Shown here: positions 28,060-36,718 of the stretch, piece after piece
How positions within the stretch are numbered: position 1 is the first letter of the stretch
Layout: every line of letters begins with the position of its first letter
Source: CBDCOD01 sp965219665
Lineage (GTDB): Bacteria > Pseudomonadota > Gammaproteobacteria > CAKMZV01
Length of the DNA: 53,061 bases
Assembly (NCBI GenBank): GCA_965219665.1
Contig: CBDCOD010000015.1
Span: forward strand, 1-53,061
Reading direction: 5' to 3'
Notes under the pieces: model-generated
Told to the model about the DNA's origin: nothing
The model's input: the letters and a program-made list of their open reading frames with translations, nothing else
Databases searched by the model: none
Made by a program: the position numbers and the translations under genes

Positions 28060-28668
28060 TTATTTAACTGTAGCAATGGTCCACAAATGCACTGACACAT
28101 CTGGATTGACTTGCTTGAGCGCGTCCACAGCATTCTGTACTGTAGCCCCAGTAGTAAATACGTCATCTATAAGCAAAATATTATCGGGGATGGTTGGCGC
28201 TGTTACGCTAAAGGCTTGCTTAACATTTGCATAGCGCTGTTTAAGCTTGAGACCCGTTTGGCTCGGCGTATTGCGATGCCTTATCAATAGTTTATCGCTA
28301 TGAGCCCGACCTAACTGCTTTGAGACAAGCCGGCTAATACAATGAGACTGGTTATATCCCCGCTGCCTTAATTTATGTGAATGCAGTGGTATAGGCATAA
28401 CACACTGAATATCAATGGGGAGTATGAAGTGATGCACCATTAGTTCCGCAAACAACTGTCCTTTCGGCAACTGTTGCGTATATTTAAATGCATGAATCCA
28501 TGTACGAACTACATCATCGAGCAAAAAGAGTGCAAAACGGGACTCAATATTTGCAGGTGCTGACAAAAATTGGTGCGTTACCCACGGTAGTTTGTGCTTA
28601 CAGGTAGTGCATAAATCAATATGCCTACAGGGGCTGCTGCATAATGTGCAAAAGTGTAACGCAAACAT
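28060..28668 (-). CDS. ComF-family phosphoribosyltransferase-like protein
   Basis: About 202 residues. An N-terminal four-cysteine zinc-finger-like region (CTLCSSPCRHIDLCTTCK) is followed by a phosphoribosyltransferase domain with the PRPP loop ILLIDDVFTTGATVQNA and QRGYNQSHCISR. ComF/GntX proteins take part in DNA uptake in competent bacteria and in use of DNA as nutrient. The ATG at 28668 is preferred because AAAGGTGAGC precedes it; an ATG at 28707 is possible. The start faces moaA divergently. Confidence 0.85.
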   Translation of the reverse strand: MFALHFCTLCSSPCRHIDLCTTCKHKLPWVTHQFLSAPANIESRFALFLLDDVVRTWIHAFKYTQQLPKGQLFAELMVHHFILPIDIQCVMPIPLHSHKLRQRGYNQSHCISRLVSKQLGRAHSDKLLIRHRNTPSQTGLKLKQRYANVKQAFSVTAPTIPDNILLIDDVFTTGATVQNAVDALKQVNPDVSVHLWTIATVK

Positions 28669-28751
28669 GCTCACCTTTGTATACTTAACCAGTGGACAAG
28701 CATGCACGAAAATTTAGATAAGGATTTTAAGGCTTTTGGTAAAATACGATT

Positions 28752-29765
28752 ATGATAGTTAATAACCAAGTAAAACAAATTATTGATCCCTTTAATCGGG
28801 TAATCGATTATTTGCGTGTTTCAGTGACAGATAGGTGTAACTACCGTTGCAACTATTGCATGCCGAAACAAGGCTATCACCCAGAGGGTAACCATAAAGA
28901 ATATCTGGATTTTGACGAGATTGCCACTATTGTGCAGGCTTTTGCAACTATGGGGCTCAAGCGCGTGCGCCTTACTGGAGGCGAGCCTTTAGTGCGTAAG
29001 GGGCTACCGCAATTGGTTGAAAAACTCTCAGTAATAGACGGTATAAAAGATATTGCGCTTTCCACTAATGCCCATCGCTTAGAACGCTTTGCTAACGACT
29101 TAAAAAAGGCAGGGTTACACAGAGTAAATGTATCTTTAGACTCCTTAAATGTAGGAAAATTCCACGAAATTACACGAGGAGGTGATTTACCTAAAGTGCT
29201 CAAGGGCATTGCTGCCGCTCAGCACGCTGGTCTAACACCTATAAAAGTCAATTGTGTCGTAATGAAGGGAGTCAATGATGACGAAATTGAGAACATGGCA
29301 CAATGGGCATTACAAGAAGATATAGAACTGCGTTTTATTGAAATGATGCCTATCGGATCCGCTGGTATATCCTTAATGGATATGCATTATGATAGCAAAT
29401 TGATATTAGAGCGATTAGAGAGCCATTTTGGAATGCCTCTCTATAATACAGTCAGTGCGCAAGGGGCTGGACCAGCGCGCTACTACGGAATAGGTAACGG
29501 TGGAAAAATCGGTGTTATCTCTGCAGTGTCACAGCATTTTTGCAAAAGTTGTAACAGAGTGCGCCTAACAGCTAAAGGCATCTTGGCCCTCTGCTTAGGT
29601 CAGGAAGATAGCGTCAATTTACGCACCATTCTGCGCACAGGAATTGATCAGCATGAATTGCAATCAGTCATTTTAGAAGCCATTAGTAGAAAGCCTGAGC
29701 GCCATTTTTTCAAAGAGAATGTACATAATATAGAGTTTCGCCAAATGGTTGCGCTTGGTGGATAA
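28752..29765 (+). CDS. moaA: MoaA, GTP 3',8-cyclase
   Basis: A 337-residue radical SAM enzyme that starts molybdenum cofactor synthesis from GTP. The SAM cluster motif CNYRCNYC is at residues 29-36 and the second 4Fe-4S cluster cysteines are in CKSCNRVRLTAKGILALC near the C-terminus. LTGGEPLVRKGL and NVSLDSLN are intact. The final residues QMVALGG replace the usual double-Gly tail (GG is present). First of moaA-moaD-moeA. SoxC, elsewhere in this window, is a molybdoenzyme that needs this cofactor. Confidence 0.95.
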   Translation: MIVNNQVKQIIDPFNRVIDYLRVSVTDRCNYRCNYCMPKQGYHPEGNHKEYLDFDEIATIVQAFATMGLKRVRLTGGEPLVRKGLPQLVEKLSVIDGIKDIALSTNAHRLERFANDLKKAGLHRVNVSLDSLNVGKFHEITRGGDLPKVLKGIAAAQHAGLTPIKVNCVVMKGVNDDEIENMAQWALQEDIELRFIEMMPIGSAGISLMDMHYDSKLILERLESHFGMPLYNTVSAQGAGPARYYGIGNGGKIGVISAVSQHFCKSCNRVRLTAKGILALCLGQEDSVNLRTILRTGIDQHELQSVILEAISRKPERHFFKENVHNIEFRQMVALGG

Positions 29766-29778
29766 AACGCAGGAAATT

Positions 29779-30021
29779 ATGCATAACGTTTTATTTTTTG
29801 CTGATGTACGAGAAAAGTTGGGCTGTTCTGCAATACAGGTGCAGCAAACACATCGAACCGTTGCCGAATTGTACCAATATCTTTCTCAGCAGCATAGCGC
29901 ATTAGCTGCCTATCCTAAAAAAAACTTGTGTGTTGCCATTAACCAAGAAATGGCACAATTTGATAGTTTACTTCCTGAGAATAGCGAAGTCGCCTTTTTC
30001 CCTCCCATTACAGGCGGATGA
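29779..30021 (+). CDS. moaD: MoaD, molybdopterin synthase sulfur carrier
   Basis: 80 residues of ubiquitin-like fold, ending PPITGG; the C-terminal Gly-Gly is thiocarboxylated and gives its sulfur to molybdopterin. FFADVREKLG and AVAFFPPITGG-type ending (EVAFFPPITGG) are typical. I use the ATG at 29779, with AGGA five bases ahead, rather than an upstream TTG inside moaA. Its stop overlaps moeA by four bases (ATGA). moaE is not seen nearby. Confidence 0.9.
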   Translation: MHNVLFFADVREKLGCSAIQVQQTHRTVAELYQYLSQQHSALAAYPKKNLCVAINQEMAQFDSLLPENSEVAFFPPITGG

Positions 30022-31211
30022 TTTCAGTACAAGAGGCGCGTAAAGCGCTACTAAATCAAACGCACCCCTTACCACCTACTGAGCAGTGTGCCCTAAAGGT
30101 TGCTCTTAATAGGGTGATTAGCGAGGATATCGCTAGCCCGATTAATGTCCCATTATTTAATAATGCCCAAATGGATGGCTACGCCTTACGCTATAAAGAC
30201 TGGCATGCGAACAAATGTTTCACTGTCTCCCAGACTGTCGCGGCAGGAGGGGGTGTTCCTCCTGCCTTAGCCAAAGATAGTGCAGCACGCATATTTACAG
30301 GTGCTATGTTGCCAGAAGGTGCAGATTGTATCATTATGCAGGAGCATGCTAATAGACAGGGCAATACAGTGCAATTTCCTGATCCACCAGTACAAGGGCA
30401 ATTTGTGCGCCACGCGGCAGAGGTCGTCCAAAAAGGCCAAACCGTACTAAATAAGGGGCAGCACATTGGTTCGGCTGAAATCGCTCTGCTGGCGCATATA
30501 GGTTACGATAAAGTCCCAACCTATCAACCTATTACTATTGCCATTATTGGCAGTGGTGATGAATTAGTACAGGCAGGAGACCGTATTTTAGAATCAGCAC
30601 AGATATATGATAGTAATACCCCTATGATTGCTAGTATTCTCAAATCTTGGGGCTGTACAGTTGAAACATTCCATTTGAAAGATGACCTAAAACAAACAGA
30701 GCAAGTGCTCTCAATGCTTTCAAAAGAGTTCACTATTATTATTTCAACTGGAGGGGTTTCTGTTGGGGAACGAGACTATTTACGTCCAGCTATAGAAAAG
30801 TTAGGACATGTTCAAGAGTGGAAAGTAAAAATGCGCCCAGGAAAGCCTGTTATTTGGGCCAAACTGGGATCAAGCATATATATTGGTTTGCCTGGCAATC
30901 CAGTGTCTGCTTTTGTGAGTTTACATGTGATTGCCCAGCCCTTTATAAAATCGTGTCAAGGTCGGTACACTTCATTAGAGATGGATGGCTACGCGCTTGC
31001 TGATTTTAAGCATAAGGCAGACAATCGAGCACAATTTCTGCGTGTTCAAGTACAGCATACGCCACAAGGCTGCATCTTAAAAAAATACCCCAACCAAGAA
31101 TCTCATGCTATTACTGGATTGAGTTGGGCTACTGCTTTAGCGTATGTGGGAGATAACCAGGAAGTTTCTCACGGCGAGACCCTCCCTTTTTTATGGCTAA
31201 GGAATACTTAG
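30018..31211 (+). CDS. moeA: MoeA, molybdopterin molybdotransferase
   Basis: 397 residues; inserts molybdate into adenylylated molybdopterin. Motifs: FNNAQMDGYALR, IFTGAMLPEGADCIIMQE, IIGSGDELVQAGD, the MPT-binding ISTGGVSVGERDYL, and MRPGKPVIWAKLG...GLPGNPVSAFVS. Starts within the moaD stop (ATGA) and ends 15 bases inside convergent queE, so the two transcripts collide at their 3' ends. Confidence 0.95.
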   Translation: MISVQEARKALLNQTHPLPPTEQCALKVALNRVISEDIASPINVPLFNNAQMDGYALRYKDWHANKCFTVSQTVAAGGGVPPALAKDSAARIFTGAMLPEGADCIIMQEHANRQGNTVQFPDPPVQGQFVRHAAEVVQKGQTVLNKGQHIGSAEIALLAHIGYDKVPTYQPITIAIIGSGDELVQAGDRILESAQIYDSNTPMIASILKSWGCTVETFHLKDDLKQTEQVLSMLSKEFTIIISTGGVSVGERDYLRPAIEKLGHVQEWKVKMRPGKPVIWAKLGSSIYIGLPGNPVSAFVSLHVIAQPFIKSCQGRYTSLEMDGYALADFKHKADNRAQFLRVQVQHTPQGCILKKYPNQESHAITGLSWATALAYVGDNQEVSHGETLPFLWLRNT

Positions 31212-31826
31212 TATTTTATGCAATTGTAAGCTAAGCGACCATTGTGGATGCTCTAGACAATAGGCTAAGCAGCGTTTAGTATTTGCAGCAGTATTTGCAC
31301 CTTCTAAAGGCTGCAAGTAGAAATAGTCAAAGTCCCACATGCTAAAATATTCAGGTTCACGGTACACTGGCTGCGGATAGACTAATTTGAGTTCATTACC
31401 TTTTGTTAGAACAATTTCAGTATGTGCCTTTGGACTAACACAGACCCAATCTACAGGAGCTGGCAATGGTAACGTGCCATTGGTCTCAACGCATAAAAAA
31501 GCGCCCTGAGATTGAAAGTAGTCAACCAAAGGTTTATCGACTTGTAACAATGGCTCACCACCTGTGAAAATGATTTGATAAATAGGTCTGCTCTGCCACG
31601 TACGTTGTACTGCATCCCATAGATCCTGCGGATTAGCATAACGCCCTCCTAACTGGCCATCATTGTTCAAAAAATCTGTATCACAGAATGAACAAATAGC
31701 CTTGCTTCTATCTTGTTCACGCCCTGTCCAAAGATTACACTTACTGAAACGGATAAAGACAGAAGGCTTGCCAGCAAAAAAGCCTTCTCCTTGAATTGAT
31801 AAAAATATTTCTTTGATAGAGTACAT
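31197..31826 (-). CDS. queE: QueE, 7-carboxy-7-deazaguanine synthase
   Basis: 209 residues from the ATG at 31826 (MYSIKEIFLSIQGEG, the usual QueE opening); the frame is open further upstream, but those residues have no similarity and would run through the sox terminator. It is a radical SAM enzyme in queuosine/7-deazaguanine synthesis. The cluster motif is the gammaproteobacterial type with 14 residues between the first two cysteines (CNLWTG...AICSFCDTDF). TGGEPLLQ is present. The start is 17 bases from the sox-operon terminator, so queE probably has its own promoter or low read-through. Confidence 0.92.
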   Translation of the reverse strand: MYSIKEIFLSIQGEGFFAGKPSVFIRFSKCNLWTGREQDRSKAICSFCDTDFLNNDGQLGGRYANPQDLWDAVQRTWQSRPIYQIIFTGGEPLLQVDKPLVDYFQSQGAFLCVETNGTLPLPAPVDWVCVSPKAHTEIVLTKGNELKLVYPQPVYREPEYFSMWDFDYFYLQPLEGANTAANTKRCLAYCLEHPQWSLSLQLHKILSIP

Positions 31827-31842
31827 AAAAAACACCGCCAAC

Positions 31843-31869
31843 AAAAAAGGGCTCTGTGAGCCCTTTTTT
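31843..31869. terminator. Strong bidirectional rho-independent terminator after soxA
   Basis: Perfect 12-bp palindromic arms (31843-31854 and 31858-31869; GC core GGGCTC/GAGCCC flanked by A6 and T6) and a TGT loop. On the minus strand it ends the soxXYZA transcript before queE. Confidence 0.95.
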
Positions 31870-31897
31870 GCAGTGGATAAGTTCAAATATATTGTAT

Positions 31898-32746
31898 CTA
31901 TCCTCGTGTTTGAGGTCCATTCCATTCCAGTCCATTAGACATATAAGAATGGAATAATTCTAAATTACGATACTCCACGCTTTGTGGCTTATACGGCTTA
32001 GCACGGATATTTTTCTGACAGCCAACATAGCGGCGGTGCAAAGTTCCAAGATTACCCCATTTTTTACGATAAACTGGAAAGTGGCTCACTTGACCAATGA
32101 CGCTAGAAAGAACATTAGCTCTAGCACGCTTCCCTGCGTAATACACATGACAGTCAGAGCATGACATATTGAATTGACCACGCTTGCCATAAAACAAGTG
32201 CTTGCCATTTTGATATGCTTGCTTAGCAGCCTTACTCTCTACCTTGATAGCAATGGCATTACCGCGACCCTCAAATGCAATATATGCAGATAAATTCGCT
32301 AGGGCACCTTTTTGCCATTTTAATGGCTTTTCACCGTTATTCTCACGACATTCGTTTAAAGCCAACTCTAGCGTTATAACTTCAGCGCGCTCATTATCAA
32401 AATATGGATGTGCACCACGTATGTCAGACACCTCTTTTCCAGGGAAACAGCTAGCATAGTGCTTGCCATTTGAGAATGCTTTATTCCACTCAGCTTCGCC
32501 TTTTTCAACTAACTCTTCGTAAGGAGGAAAATCTGCTTCAACTTCTTCCCACTGAGAACGAAGATCTTCGCTAAATACATAGTTACCATTGACATAATCT
32601 TCAGTCGCAATACTACTATAACGTGCTTTAAAGAATTCCCATAACTTTTGCTTGTCTGCATCTGGAGAAATTTCTGCAGTTGCAACTGCAGATGCAGTTG
32701 CTAAGCCAATTCCTATGCAGAGGCTTAATATGTGTTGTCGTTTCAT
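31898..32746 (-). CDS. soxA: SoxA, cytochrome c subunit of SoxAX
   Basis: 282 residues with an N-terminal signal (cut near ATAEIS). One haem motif CSDCH at 196-200 and the distal cysteine ligand in RRYVGCQKNIRAKPY (Cys243), which in SoxA becomes a persulfide and joins thiosulfate to SoxY. The N-terminal cysteine region YASCFPGKE lacks a second CxxCH, so this is a monohaem SoxA. Last gene of soxXYZA; GAAGAGG precedes the ATG. Confidence 0.92.
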   Translation of the reverse strand: MKRQHILSLCIGIGLATASAVATAEISPDADKQKLWEFFKARYSSIATEDYVNGNYVFSEDLRSQWEEVEADFPPYEELVEKGEAEWNKAFSNGKHYASCFPGKEVSDIRGAHPYFDNERAEVITLELALNECRENNGEKPLKWQKGALANLSAYIAFEGRGNAIAIKVESKAAKQAYQNGKHLFYGKRGQFNMSCSDCHVYYAGKRARANVLSSVIGQVSHFPVYRKKWGNLGTLHRRYVGCQKNIRAKPYKPQSVEYRNLELFHSYMSNGLEWNGPQTRG

Positions 32747-32788
32747 GAATCGTACCTCTTCAGGTTATAAAATGGTATTTATTAAATA

Positions 32789-33094
32789 CTACCGGACTTT
32801 TGCTTTTCCAGAGCCCGACTGTCCTTTGTTATCAACATAACTGATTTCAATAGTATCGCCTTTTTTCCCATTCAACTGAAATCCAACAAATGGGTTTTTT
32901 GATACTGCAGCACTCATCTGCCCGCTAATCACGTTCTGGTTACCTATGCTAACCTTTATATCTGTAATATGATGAGCAGGTATTAGTTTGCCAGTTTTTT
33001 TATCTTTACGCTGACCAGTCTCCATAGGGTGCTTAACTAGACCTTTTACTTCAACTTTGCCTTTACGCATTTTTGCACGAATTTTTACAGTCAT
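32789..33094 (-). CDS. soxZ: SoxZ, carrier complex subunit
   Basis: 101 residues, immunoglobulin-like fold partner of SoxY in the thiosulfate carrier complex. It has no signal peptide and usually rides out with SoxY. KGKVEVKGLVKHPMETGQR and FQLNGKKGDTIEISYVDN are typical. GGAGAT precedes the ATG. Between soxY and soxA, in the order X-Y-Z-A. Confidence 0.93.
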   Translation of the reverse strand: MTVKIRAKMRKGKVEVKGLVKHPMETGQRKDKKTGKLIPAHHITDIKVSIGNQNVISGQMSAAVSKNPFVGFQLNGKKGDTIEISYVDNKGQSGSGKAKVR

Positions 33095-33152
33095 TTTCGT
33101 ATCTCCAAATTTTATGAGTTTATATTGTTCCTAAGTAATAATGGTTTTGGAA

Positions 33153-33617
33153 CTAACCGCCACAACCACCAATGGTTACCTTAATCTCACGAGAAGCACT
33201 CTCAAGCCCAGAGCTTGTCTCTAACACAGCTAATACATTAGAAGTTTTACCCATCTTAATCCGCGTCTTAACATACGCAGCAGCACCGTCAAAGGAATAG
33301 GTGCACGCAAGTGGACTAGGATTCTGCTCAACTACTATAGCGATACTCTTTACATCAGTACGATTACTGGCATCCACCTCAATGGGAACCACCAAGCCAT
33401 TTTCAGCAATACTGGGAGTTTTGAATTTAATGCCTTTAGCCTCTCCTCTGCTGGAGGAGCCATATAGTGCGTTCAAAGCATCATCAACTTTTTTTGAGCG
33501 GAAGGCCTTCTCATTCCATTCAGCCATAACACTCGTAGAAGTAAATAAACCTGCTTTAAGGGCGGCTATAGAAGCGACAGAAGCCACACTTCCTTTGAGA
33601 AATAAACGACGATTCAT
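33153..33617 (-). CDS. soxY: SoxY, sulfur-carrying subunit of SoxYZ
   Basis: 154 residues ending GGCGG, the swinging arm whose cysteine (residue 152) holds the sulfur chain during thiosulfate oxidation. The N-terminus is a Tat-type signal (NRRLFLKG, residues 2-9), consistent with export of the folded SoxYZ heterodimer. AGGAG lies upstream of the ATG at 33617. SoxB, which hydrolyses the sulfate group from SoxY, is not in the window. Confidence 0.95.
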   Translation of the reverse strand: MNRRLFLKGSVASVASIAALKAGLFTSTSVMAEWNEKAFRSKKVDDALNALYGSSSRGEAKGIKFKTPSIAENGLVVPIEVDASNRTDVKSIAIVVEQNPSPLACTYSFDGAAAYVKTRIKMGKTSNVLAVLETSSGLESASREIKVTIGGCGG

Positions 33618-33638
33618 AGTATCTTCTCCTAAATGAAT

Positions 33639-34010
33639 TTATAAGGTTAATATGTAAGCTGTGATAGCTTTGATGTCATCTTCAGACAGTATCTTATGCT
33701 TGCCGAATGGAGGCATAATTGATAATGGATTTTTGGCAGACGCATCCCAAATTTGATTAAATAGTGTTTGCTGAGTATAGCGCGCTTTAATTGCAATGAG
33801 TGGTGGACCTATGTCACCAGGCAATGTGGCTTTTTTGGGGTCAGCAGTCGGCATAGCATGACAAGCTATACAATTGCCTTTTTTACGACTAAATGTCAAT
33901 TTTTCACCCTCCGCAATCAATTTTGCGTCTGCAAGAGCGGTTGAAGCAAAACCTACCAAGCATAGCGCAGGCAAGAGGGCTTTAAATGTAAGTAATGTTC
34001 TTTTCTTCAT
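33639..34010 (-). CDS. soxX: SoxX, cytochrome c subunit of SoxAX
   Basis: 123 residues from the ATG at 34010, which has AGGAG ten bases ahead; an in-frame ATG at 34046 is rejected because it would spoil the signal peptide. The signal ends near ALADAK. Haem motif CIACH at 47-51 and the Met ligand region SIMPPFGKH. It heads the sox operon; the 164 bases upstream hold no gene and must contain the sox promoter, but I cannot fix its elements. Confidence 0.92.
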   Translation of the reverse strand: MKKRTLLTFKALLPALCLVGFASTALADAKLIAEGEKLTFSRKKGNCIACHAMPTADPKKATLPGDIGPPLIAIKARYTQQTLFNQIWDASAKNPLSIMPPFGKHKILSEDDIKAITAYILTL

Positions 34011-34174
34011 AGTATCTCCTGTACCTTCATATGAAAGACTAAACATGTAGCCACACTGGCGTAATTATGTAATTCAAACTAATGTATAAGACCTATTGTA
34101 CATACTACTTTTGTGAATTGCATAACTATTTTTTATTTTATAACTTGTAAGCGAACTTAATGCATAGTACGGTG

Positions 34175-35536
34175 CTATTTTATTTTTTTCCACTGCTCCA
34201 ACTCTGCCAAATGTTTAAGTGCGCTTTGTTTTATGGCTATGTTACTATGCTGCGTGGCAACCTCTGTTAGCAAATATTCTGCCTCATTAAACCGACCTTT
34301 TAGTTTACGACCAAGCCCAGCGTAGTACAAGGAGTTTAGGCGGTGTTTACGCGCTGCATAGCAATCAGAAATCAATTTGAGCACCAATACTGGATCAGAA
34401 GCTGAAAAAGCACCATGCTTTAGAAAAGCAAGTGTGGTCTGATCCTTAGGGCACAATTTTCCTTGAAAATAGTATCCAATTAAATGGTTGGGATAGAGGT
34501 TGATCAACTGCTTGATAGACTGCTTTGCTTTTCTTATATCAGTGCGCAATTCATGCTCAATAGCAAGACTTTCTATAAACAGATGCTTGTTTCGATTATC
34601 TTTTACCCACTGATCCATACTACTGTCATCTTGTGAAAAAGCGACAAGCGCATGAAAATATTCTGATCCAAAATCTGTTGCCTTGCCCACATCATACCCC
34701 ATCAGAAAAGCGATTCGAGCCTTAGCCAGCGAGAATGTAATGGACTCTCTAAACGGTAAAAGCGGGTGTTGCTTACTAAGATGATATGCTGTATCAAGGC
34801 GATCACGAGTAAGCGGATGCGTACGTAAAAATTCATAGCTACTCAGTGTCCCTTCATGGCTTATCAGTTTTTCAAAAAATGAGGGCATTGCCCTGCTTAC
34901 ATAACCTGCAGTATGCAAATAATGAATCCCTTTTCTATCAGCTTCACGCTCAAAATCACGACTGTTACGCAATAATTGTTCCCGAAATTTTGAGCCGGAA
35001 GCTAGTATGCCTGCTGCACTAATTTGTGCATTGTTTGAGTAAATGCCAGCAATAACTGCTGCCGCGGTTGCCGATAGCGCCAACCATTTATTCTCTTCAA
35101 AGTACTCAATTCTTCGCGCCAAATGGTTCTGAGTAACATGAGCAATTTCATGTGCAATAACAGAAGCGACCTCCTCTTCTGTTTCTGCACTGGTTATGAG
35201 TCCCGTATGCAACCCTATTTTTCCATTAGGGCCTGCAAAGGCGTTAATACTGGGGTCAGCGATCAGGAGAAATTGGAAAGATCGATTTTTTATTGCATTA
35301 GCACTAACAATTTGATTACCAATATCTGCAATGTACTGCACTAATAGAGGGTCTCTCAGGCGATTAGACTGCGCATTGACTATATCAAGAAAAAGGTGCC
35401 CTGCCAATGTTTCTTGATCCTTGCTAAAATGCTGCCGCTCTGATTTGCCTAACTCGGGCAACCCATAGCTGCTGGCGAGCACGCTCCCAGACAATATCAA
35501 TACTGTGACACAGACCCTCCGAAGAGAACGAATCAC
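34175..35536 (-). CDS. M48-family metalloprotease with TPR-like C-terminus (BepA-like)
   Basis: 453 residues from a GTG start. Signal peptide at the N-terminus, then zinc motif HEIAHVTQNH and third ligand region FEREADRKGIHYL, and a helical repeat C-terminal half. In E. coli the related BepA watches over outer-membrane barrel assembly (LptD) in the periplasm. The TPR region (NEAEYLLTEVATQHSN...LAELEQW) fits. It starts 5 bases after the rhodanese gene, so the four genes from 37.8 to 34.2 kb probably form one transcript. Confidence 0.85.
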   Translation of the reverse strand: MIRSLRRVCVTVLILSGSVLASSYGLPELGKSERQHFSKDQETLAGHLFLDIVNAQSNRLRDPLLVQYIADIGNQIVSANAIKNRSFQFLLIADPSINAFAGPNGKIGLHTGLITSAETEEEVASVIAHEIAHVTQNHLARRIEYFEENKWLALSATAAAVIAGIYSNNAQISAAGILASGSKFREQLLRNSRDFEREADRKGIHYLHTAGYVSRAMPSFFEKLISHEGTLSSYEFLRTHPLTRDRLDTAYHLSKQHPLLPFRESITFSLAKARIAFLMGYDVGKATDFGSEYFHALVAFSQDDSSMDQWVKDNRNKHLFIESLAIEHELRTDIRKAKQSIKQLINLYPNHLIGYYFQGKLCPKDQTTLAFLKHGAFSASDPVLVLKLISDCYAARKHRLNSLYYAGLGRKLKGRFNEAEYLLTEVATQHSNIAIKQSALKHLAELEQWKKIK

Positions 35537-35541
35537 TATAC

Positions 35542-35832
35542 CTAACCTTTCCAGTCTAAATAGCTACCCATATCATATAAGCGACTATATCCAAGATTTG
35601 ATAGTACCTGTAGGGCAGTGTTAGAACGATTCCCTGAACGGCAAAATAGCACAATAGGTCTATCTCTATCTGCATCCAACAATACACCATGTAACTCAGC
35701 TAATTGTTGTACCGGTAAATTGATAGAACCATCAATCCCAAGCTCCTTGAATTCTTCTGGAGTGCGAACGTCTACGAACTGAGCACCCTCGTCTTCTATT
35801 AGTTTTTTTGCTTGAGTATAATCAATTTTCAT
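35542..35832 (-). CDS. Small single-domain rhodanese
   Basis: 96 residues: one rhodanese domain with FVDVRTPEEFKELGIDGSINLPV and active-site loop LFCRSGNRSNTA (Cys nucleophile). No signal peptide, so cytosolic. Its start overlaps the LPP20-type gene by 11 bases and its stop is 5 bases before the M48 protease. In a sulfur oxidiser such proteins carry sulfane sulfur, but its place in an envelope-protein operon is unusual. Confidence 0.85.
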   Translation of the reverse strand: MKIDYTQAKKLIEDEGAQFVDVRTPEEFKELGIDGSINLPVQQLAELHGVLLDADRDRPIVLFCRSGNRSNTALQVLSNLGYSRLYDMGSYLDWKG

Positions 35833-36715
35833 ATGGCAACTCCATTGTTTTTATGTCTAATGCTGTCTTTAATGCAGGGAGCATCTTCTTAAGTGCTTTC
35901 CGTTGCGCTCTTAATAGAACCGTTTCAAATCTATTCTGAGTAAGGCCAATGACCTTACCTGCTTTGGTATGCGACCACAATAGATCTGAGCGTGGTGTTA
36001 ATAAGCGTACACTCACGAAAGATTCAATTATGCGCCTATTTAATTCATACGTAACTACTGGTGTAGAGAACTCAAAAATCATGGAAAAATGCTGACTACT
36101 GAGTTCATTTTGCCGCACTACACGTGCACCAGCATCAAACAGTAACTGATGAATGGCAGATAAATTTTCAGCAGCATGCTTACCTTCTACACCTACCTGA
36201 ATCGGCTTGTATTTCACTCGGCTGCGCTCTTCAGCATGCAAGCGTGCAACGACTTCATCATAGTGTTTTTTGGACAAACGAACTGCGCTATGAAGCGTAC
36301 AGGTTTTAGGGTCAAGCCAGCGCGCATAAATAGTGGACTGCTGCAGTAGTAACTTACTATTCTCCTCCACACTAACCTCAATTGACGCATTATTTGACCC
36401 GCCTTGATCGCTGGTACGAATAGCAACGTACTTGTCAATGGAAGTTTTCAACAAAGAGGTTAGATTGCCACGCGCATTCAGTGCTGAATCACTAAAATCG
36501 TGCTCAGACAAAGAGGAGCATTGTGCAACGCCACTGCTCAGAAAAAAAGAGGGGGTAATATCATCTACGCCTACCCAAGGTGGGCGTGGCGTAGCCTTAA
36601 GGTAGTCTATACAAGCACATGGATTATTAGAATCTGCTACAGGTTGCTCCCTATACGTACTGCTACAAGAAGCGATACCTAACACGAAGACAGTAGCATA
36701 AATAATTCTGTACAT
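35822..36715 (-). CDS. LPP20-type lipoprotein
   Basis: 297 residues with lipoprotein signal (lipobox GIASC, Cys17) and an LPP20-like domain (SSGVAQCSSLSEHDFSDSALNARGNLTSLL...SEVEENS...ARWLDPKTCTLHSAVRL). A second half (about 180-297) is a different alpha/beta domain. Lipoproteins of this type take part in flagellar outer rings (FlgP) or unknown envelope assemblies. It follows a CsgG-like gene by 3 bases. No flagellar genes are near, so a non-flagellar envelope role is more likely. Confidence 0.65.
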   Translation of the reverse strand: MYRIIYATVFVLGIASCSSTYREQPVADSNNPCACIDYLKATPRPPWVGVDDITPSFFLSSGVAQCSSLSEHDFSDSALNARGNLTSLLKTSIDKYVAIRTSDQGGSNNASIEVSVEENSKLLLQQSTIYARWLDPKTCTLHSAVRLSKKHYDEVVARLHAEERSRVKYKPIQVGVEGKHAAENLSAIHQLLFDAGARVVRQNELSSQHFSMIFEFSTPVVTYELNRRIIESFVSVRLLTPRSDLLWSHTKAGKVIGLTQNRFETVLLRAQRKALKKMLPALKTALDIKTMELPYEN

Positions 36716-36718
36716 GTG

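Noticed and set aside
31827..31925. Long QueE N-terminus
   Set aside because: It would run through the sox terminator hairpin and has no family similarity.
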